This document shows, piece after piece, positions 17,967-28,604 of a stretch of DNA of 64,000 bases. The notes under the pieces are model-generated. The model did no database searches and had not been told where the DNA came from. It saw only the letters and a program-made list of their open reading frames with translations. Source of the DNA: Clostridium tetanomorphum (GTDB lineage Bacteria; Bacillota; Clostridia; Clostridiales; Clostridiaceae); assembly GCF_017873215.1 (NCBI RefSeq), contig NZ_JAGGKA010000023.1:1-64000 (forward strand). The letters run 5' to 3'. Both the position numbers and the translations under genes were made by a program. Position 1 is the stretch's first letter, and every line of letters begins with the position of its first letter.

Positions 17967-18064
17967 GAGGCTGTCGCATTAAGAAATTTACATACAATAT
18001 ATTGCTTTGCAAATCAATATCAAACACAATATGTTGAGAGATTTATTCTTAGTACGACAGCCCC
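17967..18064. mobile_element. 98-bp MITE-like element
   Basis: GAGGCTGTCGCATTAAG at 17967-17983 and CTTAGTACGACAGCCCC at 18048-18064 form imperfect 17-bp terminal inverted repeats matching at 14 positions. The same five bases, AAAAT, lie directly outside both ends (17962-17966 and 18065-18069), as expected for a target duplication. The inside is 64 bp without coding capacity. Ends of the GGGCTGTCG type occur in IS1182-like elements of Firmicutes (recalled). It sits between the deleted abgT-like gene and the next hydrolase gene. Confidence 0.7.
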
Positions 18065-18089
18065 AAAATTTCAAAGAGGGGGATTTTAT

Positions 18090-19274
18090 ATGGTTAACGA
18101 AAAAGTTGAAGAACTTATAAAAAAAGAATTAGATTTAATAATTAGGGTAAGAAGAGATATACATACTCATCCAGAACTAGGAATGAAAGAGCATAGAACT
18201 GCAAAAGTTATTTATGATAATTTAAAGAACATGGGACTTGAAATAGAAGGAGAAGTTGGGAAAACAGGAGTAGTAGCTTTATTAAAAGGTAAGGAAACAG
18301 GAAAAACTCTATTATTAAGAGCTGATATGGATGCCTTACCTATAGACGAATTAACAGATTTACCATTTAAGTCACAAAATAAGGGAATTATGCATGCTTG
18401 TGGACATGATATGCATACTTCTATACTATTAGGAACAGCAAGAGTATTATCTCAAATGAAAGGATATATAAATGGAAATGTTAAGTTTGTATTTCAGCCA
18501 GCAGAGGAATGTAATCCTACAGGGGGAGCGAATTACATGATTGAAGATGGAGTACTAGAAAGTCCTAGAGTAGATGGAGCTGTGGCATTACATGTATGGG
18601 ACTTACCTTTAGGGAAAATAGCATTAAAAAAAGGAGTTATGATGGCACAGTCTGATAGAATATTTATCAAAATAAAAGGGAAGAGTGCTCATGGCTCAGC
18701 ACCACATCAAGGAATAGATGCTATTTTAGGAGCTGCATATGTAATTACTGCATTGCAAACAATAGTAAGTAGAAACATAAATCCTTTAGAGAGTGCAGTA
18801 ATAACTTTAGGAATCATAAATGGAGGATATAGATATAATGTTGTAGCAGATGAAGTTAATTTAGAAGGAACTGTAAGAACTTTTAATTCTAATGTAGCAG
18901 AGTACGTGCCAAAAAGAATTGAGGAAGTAATAAAAAATACTTGTTATGCATTAGGGTGTGATTATGAATTTAAATATGTAAATGGATATCCTCTTACAGA
19001 AAATGATGATAAATTGACTGAAATTGTTATAAAAGCATTAAAACAATCTATAGGAGATGAAAATGTAATTATTACAAATAAACCGGCTACAGGAGCTGAA
19101 GATTTTTCATTTTTCAATAAGCATGTCCCGTGTACTTTTATGTGGTTAGGTTGTAGGTCAAAAATAAATGAAAATCGTTGCATACTTCATAATCCTAACT
19201 TTATATGTGATGAAGGAGCCATTCCTATTGGAATTAAAGCTTTATGTGATGTTGTTTTTCAATTTTTAAAATGA
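18090..19274 (+). CDS. M20 amidohydrolase (hippurate/IAA-amino acid hydrolase type)
   Basis: A 394-residue zinc-dependent amidohydrolase. Motifs are RRDIHTHPELGMKEHRTA near the N-terminus, LRADMDALPI, the metal site HACGHDMHTS and the catalytic FQPAEE. The dimerisation domain (about 185-300) and a C-terminal ATGAEDFSFF motif follow. The family hydrolyses N-acyl amino acids such as N-acetyl or benzoyl derivatives. The ATG at 18090 is used because GAGGGGG precedes it; an open frame extends upstream only through the MITE-like element and is not a real N-terminus. It probably belonged to one operon with the AbgA- and AbgT-like genes. Confidence 0.88.
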   Translation: MVNEKVEELIKKELDLIIRVRRDIHTHPELGMKEHRTAKVIYDNLKNMGLEIEGEVGKTGVVALLKGKETGKTLLLRADMDALPIDELTDLPFKSQNKGIMHACGHDMHTSILLGTARVLSQMKGYINGNVKFVFQPAEECNPTGGANYMIEDGVLESPRVDGAVALHVWDLPLGKIALKKGVMMAQSDRIFIKIKGKSAHGSAPHQGIDAILGAAYVITALQTIVSRNINPLESAVITLGIINGGYRYNVVADEVNLEGTVRTFNSNVAEYVPKRIEEVIKNTCYALGCDYEFKYVNGYPLTENDDKLTEIVIKALKQSIGDENVIITNKPATGAEDFSFFNKHVPCTFMWLGCRSKINENRCILHNPNFICDEGAIPIGIKALCDVVFQFLK

Positions 19275-19334
19275 TATTCATATTACAAAGATAATTAACA
19301 GAATATTAATAATTAATTTAAAATTATATAAAGG

Positions 19335-19363
19335 GATTGATTTAATATAAATCAATCTTTTTA
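19335..19363 (+). terminator. Rho-independent terminator after second M20 gene
   Basis: The nine-pair stem GATTGATTT / AAATCAATC with a five-base loop is followed by five T residues. Confidence 0.82.
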
Positions 19364-19409
19364 ACTGTTATAAAAATAAAATTTAAAGATGATTAAAGGG
19401 TAGGGAAAA

Positions 19410-19418
19410 TGTTATAAT
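19410..19418 (+). promoter_or_regulatory. Extended -10 promoter of pcrA-ligA
   Basis: TGTTATAAT, a perfect extended -10 element, lies about 60 nt before the pcrA start. No good -35 hexamer is visible, which is usual for extended -10 promoters. Confidence 0.5.
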
Positions 19419-19476
19419 ATTAAACAGATTAACTAATATTAAAAAGGCCATTAGAAAAAACAGGGAGTGAAAGTAT

Positions 19477-21699
19477 ATGGATTTAAAGAAATTATTAAAT
19501 AAAGAACAGTATGAAGCTGTTACTACTGTTGAAGGCCCTTTACTCATACTAGCAGGTGCAGGCTCTGGAAAGACTAGAGTTCTCACTTATAGAATAGCAA
19601 ATTTAATAAATAACTTAAATATTTATCCTTCTCAAATATTAGCAATTACTTTTACCAATAAGGCAGCCAGTGAGATGAAGGAAAGAGTAAGAAATATAGT
19701 GGGAAATGAAGCAGATAATATGTGGATAACTACTTTTCATTCAAGTTGTGTTAGAATACTAAGAAGAGAAGGAGAAAAACTTGGATATAATAAGAACTTT
19801 GCTATATATGATAGTTACGATCAAAAAATTTTAATGAAAGAGTGTTTAAAGGAGCTTAATATTAATGATAAGGATTTTGATGATAGAGTTGTGCTTAATA
19901 AAATAGGACAATTAAAAGATAATCTTATTTCACCAGAAGGATTTAAAAGGAATAATGAAAAAGACTATAAATTAAATAAAATAGCAGATTTATATATGCT
20001 ATATCAAAAAAAATTAAAAAGTAGTAATGCTTTGGATTTTGATGATTTAATATACAAAACTGTAGAATTATTTAAAAAGAATCCAGAAGTTTTAGAGTTT
20101 TATCAAAGAAAGTTTAAGTATATAATGGTAGATGAATATCAAGACACAAACAAATCACAATATGAGCTTACTAGATTACTATCAGCATCTCATAGAAATA
20201 TTTGTGTAGTTGGTGATGACGACCAGTGTATATATGAGTGGAGAGGTGCAGATATAAGAAATATATTGGACTTTGAAAAAGACTATCCAGAAGTGAAGAT
20301 TATAAAATTAGAAGAAAACTATAGATCAAAGGCCAATATATTAAATGCAGCTAATGCAGTTATTAAAAATAATTATAATAGAAAAAATAAAGTACTTAGG
20401 ACTAGTAATGGTAATGGAGAAAAAATAAAAATATACAGGGCATGTTCTGACATAGAAGAATCTCAGTTTATAGCATCTGAAATAAAGAAGATTATGGAAG
20501 ATGAAAATAAGAGCTATAAAGATTTTGCAATACTTTATAGAACTAATGCTCAATCACGTATTTTTGAAGAAGCATTTATGAGAAATAATATTCCGTATAA
20601 GATAGTTGGAGGGTTAAAATTCTATGATAGAAAAGAAATAAAGGATGTAATGAGCTATTTAAAACTTATTAATAATCCACTTGATGACATAAGTTTAAAA
20701 AGAATAATAAATGTACCTAAGAGAGGTATAGGGGATGCTACCATAGAGAAAATACAGGAATTTGCTTCTTCTATGGAAGAATGTGCATATAGCGTATTGT
20801 TGGATGCAGATAGTATAGGATTGTCTACAAGAGCAACTTCTTCTATTAATAAGTTTATAAGTTTAATGAATAGTTTTATTAGAAAAAAGGATGAAGTGCA
20901 TGTATCTAAGCTTATACAAGAGATTTTGGAATCTACAGGATATATGGCTGAATTACAAAAATCAAGTAATATAGAAGATTTAAGTAGAATAGAGAATTTA
21001 AAGGAATTAGTTTCAGCAGCAGTAGATTTTGAAAACTATTCCGAAGATAAAAGTTTATCTGCTTTCTTAGAGCAAGTAGCATTAGTTTCAGATATAGATA
21101 ATTTTGATGAAGAAGTAGAAGCTGTTGTGCTTATGACTGTACATAGTGCTAAAGGATTAGAGTTTCCAGTAGTGTTCATGGCTGGAATGGAAAATGGAAT
21201 TTTTCCTGGAGCTAAATCTTTAGATGATCCAGATGAAATGGAAGAGTCAAGGAGACTTTGTTACGTTGGTATTACTAGAGCAAAAGAAAAATTATATATG
21301 ACTTCTGCGGAAAGAAGAATGATGTTTGGAAGAACTGTAGCTTATTCACAATCAGATTTTATAGAAGAAATATCTTTAGATTTAAAGGATTTTATAAAAG
21401 AAGGAAGAAATAATTTAAGTGGGAATAATTTTTATAAAAGAGAAAGTATATATTCAAACAATAATAGAATGGTTAAGGAAATATCTGTAGATAGTGCTAA
21501 ATTAAAGAAAGATAATGAAGATGGTAAGTTATCTTTAGAACAAGCTAGGCCAGGGAAAAAAGTGAAACATAGTAAATTTGGAATAGGAACTATAGTAAGT
21601 GCTGTAAAAAATGGTGATGATATAAAATTAACAGTAGCGTTTGATAGAATGGGTGTTAAAATACTTATGCTTAGTGTTGCCCCTTTAGAAGCGGTTTAG
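19477..21699 (+). CDS. pcrA: ATP-dependent DNA helicase PcrA/UvrD
   Basis: A 740-residue superfamily 1A helicase moving 3'-5' on DNA in repair and plasmid replication. Walker A GAGSGKT is at 27-33, motif Ia is ITFTNKAASEMKERV, motif II is VDEYQDTN and motif III is VGDDDQCIYEWRGA. Motif IV is LEENYRSKANIL, motif V is LMTVHSAKGLEFP and motif VI is RRLCYVGITRAKEKLY. The C-terminus has the Tudor-like VKHSKFGIGTIV segment that contacts RNA polymerase in PcrA. The length is normal. It is 12 nt upstream of ligA, an arrangement common in clostridia. Confidence 0.97.
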   Translation: MDLKKLLNKEQYEAVTTVEGPLLILAGAGSGKTRVLTYRIANLINNLNIYPSQILAITFTNKAASEMKERVRNIVGNEADNMWITTFHSSCVRILRREGEKLGYNKNFAIYDSYDQKILMKECLKELNINDKDFDDRVVLNKIGQLKDNLISPEGFKRNNEKDYKLNKIADLYMLYQKKLKSSNALDFDDLIYKTVELFKKNPEVLEFYQRKFKYIMVDEYQDTNKSQYELTRLLSASHRNICVVGDDDQCIYEWRGADIRNILDFEKDYPEVKIIKLEENYRSKANILNAANAVIKNNYNRKNKVLRTSNGNGEKIKIYRACSDIEESQFIASEIKKIMEDENKSYKDFAILYRTNAQSRIFEEAFMRNNIPYKIVGGLKFYDRKEIKDVMSYLKLINNPLDDISLKRIINVPKRGIGDATIEKIQEFASSMEECAYSVLLDADSIGLSTRATSSINKFISLMNSFIRKKDEVHVSKLIQEILESTGYMAELQKSSNIEDLSRIENLKELVSAAVDFENYSEDKSLSAFLEQVALVSDIDNFDEEVEAVVLMTVHSAKGLEFPVVFMAGMENGIFPGAKSLDDPDEMEESRRLCYVGITRAKEKLYMTSAERRMMFGRTVAYSQSDFIEEISLDLKDFIKEGRNNLSGNNFYKRESIYSNNNRMVKEISVDSAKLKKDNEDGKLSLEQARPGKKVKHSKFGIGTIVSAVKNGDDIKLTVAFDRMGVKILMLSVAPLEAV

Positions 21700-23721
<2,022 letters not shown>

Positions 23722-23756
23722 ATTCCAATGAAAAGGTAGAATTGGAGGAGTTTACA

Positions 23757-24029
23757 ATGCGAAAAGCCATAGGTGTATTAGGATGGTGTACAGTCTTTTT
23801 TACTACTATATCATTAATATTAACTATATTAACTACTTGTCAATTTATTTATGTTAAATATTTTAATAGTTATTTTACATTGCAGTGGTGTATTTTCTTT
23901 ACTATGGTTGTATGGTCTATAAAGCTAATAGATTTAAAAGGTAATATAAAAGGTAAAATATTATATCCAGCATTATGTTTAATTTTTGCAGTAGGTACTA
24001 TGTTTTTTATATTTATGAAAGTATATTAA
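23757..24029 (+). CDS. Small three-helix membrane protein, unknown function
   Basis: A 90-residue hydrophobic protein with membrane segments at about 5-28, 40-58 and 66-86 and very short loops. I do not recognise a family. The ATG at 23757 is chosen because GGAGGAG lies directly upstream; a TTG 15 nt earlier would overlap that site. It follows ligA by 35 nt and is followed by a terminator, so it closes the pcrA-ligA unit. Confidence 0.65.
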   Translation: MRKAIGVLGWCTVFFTTISLILTILTTCQFIYVKYFNSYFTLQWCIFFTMVVWSIKLIDLKGNIKGKILYPALCLIFAVGTMFFIFMKVY

Positions 24030-24035
24030 AAGTAG

Positions 24036-24076
24036 AAGATATCAATGATTCTAAGGGAACGTTGATATCTTTTTAA
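24036..24076 (+). terminator. Rho-independent terminator after small membrane gene
   Basis: The ten-pair stem AAGATATCAA / TTGATATCTT has a 16-base loop and a short T run. Confidence 0.72.
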
Positions 24077-24257
24077 TTAGCAAATTTTAATAATTGCATA
24101 CATGATTTTAAGTATATAAAACATATTTTTTATGATACAATATAATTGTTATTCACAAAATAGTATAATTTTATTAATAATTGAAGTTTAAAATTATCGT
24201 ATTAGTTAATATTTACTAATATATTATTTATTTTATAAAGAAAGTGAGGGTGAAACA

Positions 24258-24548
24258 ATGTCAGTTTCAAAGAAAGATGTGGAGTATGTAGCAGAGTTAG
24301 CTAGAATAGAGCTAAAGGAAGATGAAAAAGAGTTAATGATTAACGATTTAAATAAGGTTTTAGCATATATGGAAAAACTTAATGAACTTAATACAGATGA
24401 TGTAGATATAATAGTTAATCCATTTTATATTGAAAATAAGTTTAGAGAAGATGAAGTTGAGGAATCAATGGATTTGAAGGATGTAAAGGGAAATGCCCCA
24501 GAAAGTCTTGAAGATTACATATTGGTACCAAAAATTATAGAAGATTAA
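24258..24548 (+). CDS. gatC: Asp/Glu-tRNA amidotransferase subunit C
   Basis: A 96-residue protein, the small stabilising subunit of the GatCAB complex that converts Glu-tRNA(Gln) and Asp-tRNA(Asn) to the Gln and Asn forms. It has the typical opening [20 protein letters not shown], then [20 protein letters not shown], and the C-terminal Pro/acidic tail that wraps around GatA. The length is standard. It heads the gatC-gatA-gatB operon with GTGAGGGTG upstream of the ATG. Confidence 0.95.
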   Translation: MSVSKKDVEYVAELARIELKEDEKELMINDLNKVLAYMEKLNELNTDDVDIIVNPFYIENKFREDEVEESMDLKDVKGNAPESLEDYILVPKIIED

Positions 24549-24582
24549 GATAAAGCAATAAAAAAGGAGGTATTTATACATA

Positions 24583-26040
24583 ATGGAATTATATAACCTT
24601 AAAGCCCATGAGCTAAAAGATATGATAAGTAAAAAAGAAGTAAAGGTTGAAGAGGTTGTAAATAGTCATTTGAATAGAATAGAAGCTTTAGATTCAAAAT
24701 TAGGAGCATTCCTATATGATGGAAAAGAAGAAGCTTTAGATATGGCTAAGAACATAGATAATAAAATAGCTAAAGGTGAAAAATTAAAAGGGCTAAGTGG
24801 CATACCTGTATCAATAAAAGATAACATTAGTGTAAAAGGTATGCAAAATACTTGTGCTTCCAAGATGTTGGAAGGATATGTAGCAACTTATGATGCTCAT
24901 GTAATAGAAAGAATAAAAGAAGAAGATGGAGTTATTTTGGGTAAGTTGAATATGGATGAATTTGCTATGGGGTCTTCAACTGAAAATAGTGCATACAAGT
25001 CAACAAGAAATCCTTGGGATATAGAAAGAGTTCCGGGAGGATCTTCTGGTGGATCTGCTGTAGCGGTAGCAGCTATGGAAACGCCATTATCTCTTGGAAC
25101 AGATACAGGAGGATCTGTAAGACAACCAGCAGCACTTTGTGGAGTTGTAGGACTTAAACCAACTTATGGAAGAATATCCAGATATGGAGCGGTGGCTTTT
25201 GGTTCTACTCTGGATCAGATAGGTATATTAGGAAGAGATGTAGAAGACTGTTCTCTTCTTACACAAAATATAGCTGGTATAGATAATAAGGATTTTACTA
25301 CAGCAAATATACCAGTACCAGATTACAGCAAGTTCTTAACTAAAGATATAAAAGGGAAGAAGATAGGAATTCCAAAAGAATTCTTTGGAGAAGGTTTGGA
25401 CAAAGATGTTCGTAAAGCTATAGAAGAAGCTATAAAAGTTTTGGAAGACAATGGCGCGGAAGTTAAGTTTTGTTCTTTACCATTAACTGATTATGCATTA
25501 GCGGCTTATTATATTATATCTAGTGCTGAAGCTTCATCCAATTTAGCTAGATTTGATGGAATAAGATATGGACACAGAACAGAAAATTACAGTGATGCTA
25601 TTGACATATATTTTAAATCAAGAGATGAGGGTTTTGGAAAAGAAGTTAAGAGAAGAATAATGCTTGGAACTTATGTATTATCTGCAGGATATTATGATGC
25701 ATATTATAAAAAAGCATTGAAAGTTAGAAATTTAATAAAAGAGGATTATGGACGTATATTTAAAGAGTTTGACGCAATAATATCACCAACTTCTCCAACA
25801 ACAGCTTTTAAAATTGGAGAAAAAGTAGATGATGTATTGTCAATGTATTTGTCTGATGTATATACTGTGCCAGTTAGTGTTGCAGGATTACCAGCTATAT
25901 CAGTACCTTGTGGAATGGTAAACGGACTTCCTGTTGGATTACAAATAATAGGAAATTACTATAAGGAAGATACTCTCTTTAATTTAGCTTATAGTTTTGA
26001 GCAGTCTACAGATTGGCATAATATGAAGCCACAGTTATAA
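24583..26040 (+). CDS. gatA: Asp/Glu-tRNA amidotransferase subunit A
   Basis: A 485-residue amidase-signature enzyme that releases ammonia from glutamine for transamidation. The Ser-cisSer-Lys triad is visible: K79 in VSIKDNI, S154 in [12 protein letters not shown] and S178 in [14 protein letters not shown]. The length is normal. AAGGAGG lies upstream. It follows gatC by 34 nt and precedes gatB by 35 nt. The operon implies that Gln-tRNA (and possibly Asn-tRNA) is made by the indirect route. Confidence 0.97.
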   Translation: MELYNLKAHELKDMISKKEVKVEEVVNSHLNRIEALDSKLGAFLYDGKEEALDMAKNIDNKIAKGEKLKGLSGIPVSIKDNISVKGMQNTCASKMLEGYVATYDAHVIERIKEEDGVILGKLNMDEFAMGSSTENSAYKSTRNPWDIERVPGGSSGGSAVAVAAMETPLSLGTDTGGSVRQPAALCGVVGLKPTYGRISRYGAVAFGSTLDQIGILGRDVEDCSLLTQNIAGIDNKDFTTANIPVPDYSKFLTKDIKGKKIGIPKEFFGEGLDKDVRKAIEEAIKVLEDNGAEVKFCSLPLTDYALAAYYIISSAEASSNLARFDGIRYGHRTENYSDAIDIYFKSRDEGFGKEVKRRIMLGTYVLSAGYYDAYYKKALKVRNLIKEDYGRIFKEFDAIISPTSPTTAFKIGEKVDDVLSMYLSDVYTVPVSVAGLPAISVPCGMVNGLPVGLQIIGNYYKEDTLFNLAYSFEQSTDWHNMKPQL

Positions 26041-26075
26041 TTTTTACTTGGTGAGAAAAGGAGTGGAAAAGATAG

Positions 26076-27506
26076 ATGGAATTTGAAGCGGTAATAGGTC
26101 TTGAAGTTCATGCTGAACTTTCTACAAAGACTAAAATATATTGCGGATGTACTACAGAGTTTGGAGGTAAGCCTAATACACATGTATGTCCTATATGTTT
26201 AGGACTTCCAGGCTCTCTGCCACAGTTGAATAAAAAGGTAGTAGAATATGCAATGAAAGCTGGATTGGCTTTAAATTGTAATATAAACAAGGTAAGTAGG
26301 ATGGATAGAAAAAATTATTTTTATCCAGATTGTCCTAAAAATTATCAGATTACTCAGGATGAAATTCCAATTTGTTCTGATGGATATATAGAAATAGAGT
26401 TATCAAATGGAGAAAAGAAAAAAATAGGAATAGAAAGAATACATATGGAGGAAGATGCGGGAAAACTATTACATACTAAGGCAGGAGCTTTAGTAGATTA
26501 TAATAGAGCAGGAGTTCCGCTTATAGAAATAGTTTCAAGACCTGATATTAGAACACCAGAAGAAGCTACACTGTATTTACAGAAGCTTAGAAGTATTTTA
26601 TCTTCTATAGAGGTTTCAGACTGCAAAATGGAAGAAGGCTCTTTAAGATGTGATGGTAATATTTCCGTAAGGCCTAGTGGCAGTAAGGAATTTGGAGTTA
26701 GATCAGAAATAAAAAATATGAATTCTTTTAAGGCATTAGAAAAAGCCCTTTCTTATGAATATGATAGGCATGTAGAATCTATTAATAAAGGTGAAAAGTT
26801 AGAACAAGAAACTAGAAGATGGGATGAATCTAACAATGTTACAGTGCTTATGAGAAGTAAAGAAAAAGCAAATGATTATAGATATTTCCCAGAAGGTGAT
26901 TTAGTTACAATAAACATATCCGATGAATGGATTGAGGAAGTTAGAAAAACTATACCAGAGCTTCCACATGAAAAAGCAGAAAGATTTGTAAAGGAATATG
27001 GTATCCCAAAATATGATGCATCTGTATTAACATTAACAATGGCGATGGCTAATTTCTTTGAAGAAACTGCTAAATTAAGTGGAGATTTTAAGGCTGCATC
27101 AAATTGGTTGATGGGAGATATATCTAGATTACTTAACGAAAATGCTATGAATGTAGAAGAGTTAAAATTTATTCCTAAACAGTTATCAGATTTAATTAAA
27201 TTAATTTCTTCTGGAACTATTTCAAACAATATAGGTAAAAAAGTTGTTGAAGAAATGTTTAAAACAGGAAAAGACCCAAAAACTATAGTAGAAGAAAAGG
27301 GATTAGTTCAGAATAATGATGAAGGTGCTATATTAGAAGTTGTAAAGAAAGTCATAGCGGAAAATCCAAAGTCAATTGAAGATTATAAAAATGGGAAAAA
27401 GAGAGCTATTGGTTTCTTAGTAGGACTTGTAATGAAAGAAACAAAAGGAAAAGCAAACCCACAGATAGTAAATAAACTTGTGGGAGAAGAAGTTAATAAA
27501 CTTTAG
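26076..27506 (+). CDS. gatB: Asp/Glu-tRNA amidotransferase subunit B
   Basis: A 476-residue protein that phosphorylates the tRNA-bound Glu or Asp and transfers ammonia to it. Motifs are GLEVHAELSTKTKIYCGC, CPICLGLPGSLP, DRKNYFYPDCPKNYQITQ, and the signature HMEEDAGKL...DYNRAGVPLIEIVS. A helical YqeY-like tail (about 330-476) that binds tRNA follows. A zinc site is likely from the Cys pairs near 22-43. It is the last gene of the operon and is followed by a long terminator. Confidence 0.97.
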   Translation: MEFEAVIGLEVHAELSTKTKIYCGCTTEFGGKPNTHVCPICLGLPGSLPQLNKKVVEYAMKAGLALNCNINKVSRMDRKNYFYPDCPKNYQITQDEIPICSDGYIEIELSNGEKKKIGIERIHMEEDAGKLLHTKAGALVDYNRAGVPLIEIVSRPDIRTPEEATLYLQKLRSILSSIEVSDCKMEEGSLRCDGNISVRPSGSKEFGVRSEIKNMNSFKALEKALSYEYDRHVESINKGEKLEQETRRWDESNNVTVLMRSKEKANDYRYFPEGDLVTINISDEWIEEVRKTIPELPHEKAERFVKEYGIPKYDASVLTLTMAMANFFEETAKLSGDFKAASNWLMGDISRLLNENAMNVEELKFIPKQLSDLIKLISSGTISNNIGKKVVEEMFKTGKDPKTIVEEKGLVQNNDEGAILEVVKKVIAENPKSIEDYKNGKKRAIGFLVGLVMKETKGKANPQIVNKLVGEEVNKL

Positions 27507-27570
27507 TATAGAGATAATGGAAAACATTTTTAATTAAATAAGTTTTATATTAAATAAAAAAATGTATAGA

Positions 27571-27629
27571 AAATGGCTATTTCAAAATGTATTAAAATAT
27601 GTTTTTATTTTGAAGTAGCCATTTTTTTA
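27571..27629 (+). terminator. Terminator of gatCAB, possibly bidirectional
   Basis: The arms AAATGGCTATTTCAAAAT (27571-27588) and ATTTTGAAGTAGCCATTT (27607-27624) pair along about 17 bases with a loop of about 18 nt and a T tract. A-rich sequence before the left arm would also serve the opposite strand, where the small gene at 27665-27913 ends. Confidence 0.85.
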
Positions 27630-27664
27630 TTACTTAAAATTATTTTTAATAATTACAATAATCA

Positions 27665-27913
27665 TTAATTATCATCAGATTTAGATATGTTTTCATGATA
27701 AGATATTTCAGAGCTGTTTTCCACAACCACGTCTTCTTTTCTTAATTTTATATTTTTTGATAAATTATAAATATGTAAGTTTAGTTTTTCTAATAAATAA
27801 TTTTTGTACTTTAATTGATTAAAAATTTGTTTTAAAGTTATGAAGCTCCATATTGCTACTGCAGTTAAAGTACACATAGCTATTATGGCAATTATTTCTA
27901 TAGTTAGGATCAT
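27665..27913 (-). CDS. Small single-pass membrane protein, unknown
   Basis: An 82-residue protein with an N-terminal membrane segment (about 3-28), a Lys/Asn-rich, probably coiled cytoplasmic stretch (about 30-60) and an acidic Ser-rich tail. The ATG at 27913 is preferred because a good ribosome binding site (GGAGGG in reverse) lies 8 nt upstream; a longer form starting before that site is unlikely. No family is recognised. It is monocistronic and faces the gatCAB terminator. Confidence 0.6.
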   Translation of the reverse strand: MILTIEIIAIIAMCTLTAVAIWSFITLKQIFNQLKYKNYLLEKLNLHIYNLSKNIKLRKEDVVVENSSEISYHENISKSDDN

Positions 27914-28057
27914 ATAAAATTCCCTCCACATTGTCAAGATTTCTAATAATTACACCATAACTTTAGTATATAACACAGTGATTTATAAGTAAATGCTATA
28001 GCAATAAAAAAATTCTAATACATATAATGTAATATACTTAGTAGTTTGGAGGAGTGT

Positions 28058-28537
28058 ATGAAGGGTATATATAATAAGATATATTTTAAATTAAGAAAGA
28101 AGGAAGTGGAAAGAGGCAAAATTATATTAAAAAGAATTGATTTAGAAGATGTTAATAAGAGAATATCTAAAATATGTTGGAATAATGGAATAGAATATAG
28201 TATTATATTAAAAAAATCAGATATATTATTATTATCATTAAAAGGTAGTAAAGAGTTAGTAGTATTGAAGTTTACAAAGAAAGATATGACATTTGCAGAG
28301 GAATTTGATAGCTTTTTAGACTTTTTTTATAAATATGATGCTAATAGAGGCATTTATATAACTACTGGAGTATTTGAAGAAAAAATTAGATATAAATGCA
28401 ATTATATACCTATGTATAAAAAGATAAGGTTGGTAGATAAATACAGCTTTATTAAAGAGCAATTAGGAATTGGAGGCAAAGCTTTAGAGGAATTAAAAGA
28501 GAATAAACTGAAACTATATAGATATTTACCAGACTAA
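28058..28537 (+). CDS. Mrr-like nuclease-fold protein, catalytic residues doubtful
   Basis: A 159-residue protein. The segment KELVVLKFTKKDMTFAEEF, the helix that follows and ANRGIYITTGVFEEKIRYK resemble the core of Mrr-type restriction endonuclease domains, where a (Q/E)xK strand is followed by a helix and a strand ending in TT. Here the catalytic (Q/E)xK is replaced by VLKFTK and no upstream DG motif is clear, so nuclease activity is doubtful. The ATG at 28058 has GGAGGAG upstream. The match is from pattern memory and may be only structural. Confidence 0.45.
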   Translation: MKGIYNKIYFKLRKKEVERGKIILKRIDLEDVNKRISKICWNNGIEYSIILKKSDILLLSLKGSKELVVLKFTKKDMTFAEEFDSFLDFFYKYDANRGIYITTGVFEEKIRYKCNYIPMYKKIRLVDKYSFIKEQLGIGGKALEELKENKLKLYRYLPD

Positions 28538-28604
28538 TATGATTATATTTGGAATATAAGGAAATAATTAATAGTGTTAAAAATATTAGTATGGGAGTAA
28601 TTGC

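Noticed and set aside
17898-18089. Upstream in-frame extension of the second M20 hydrolase
   Set aside because: The extension reads through the end of the AbgT-like gene and the MITE-like element, and the good ribosome binding site lies just before 18090.
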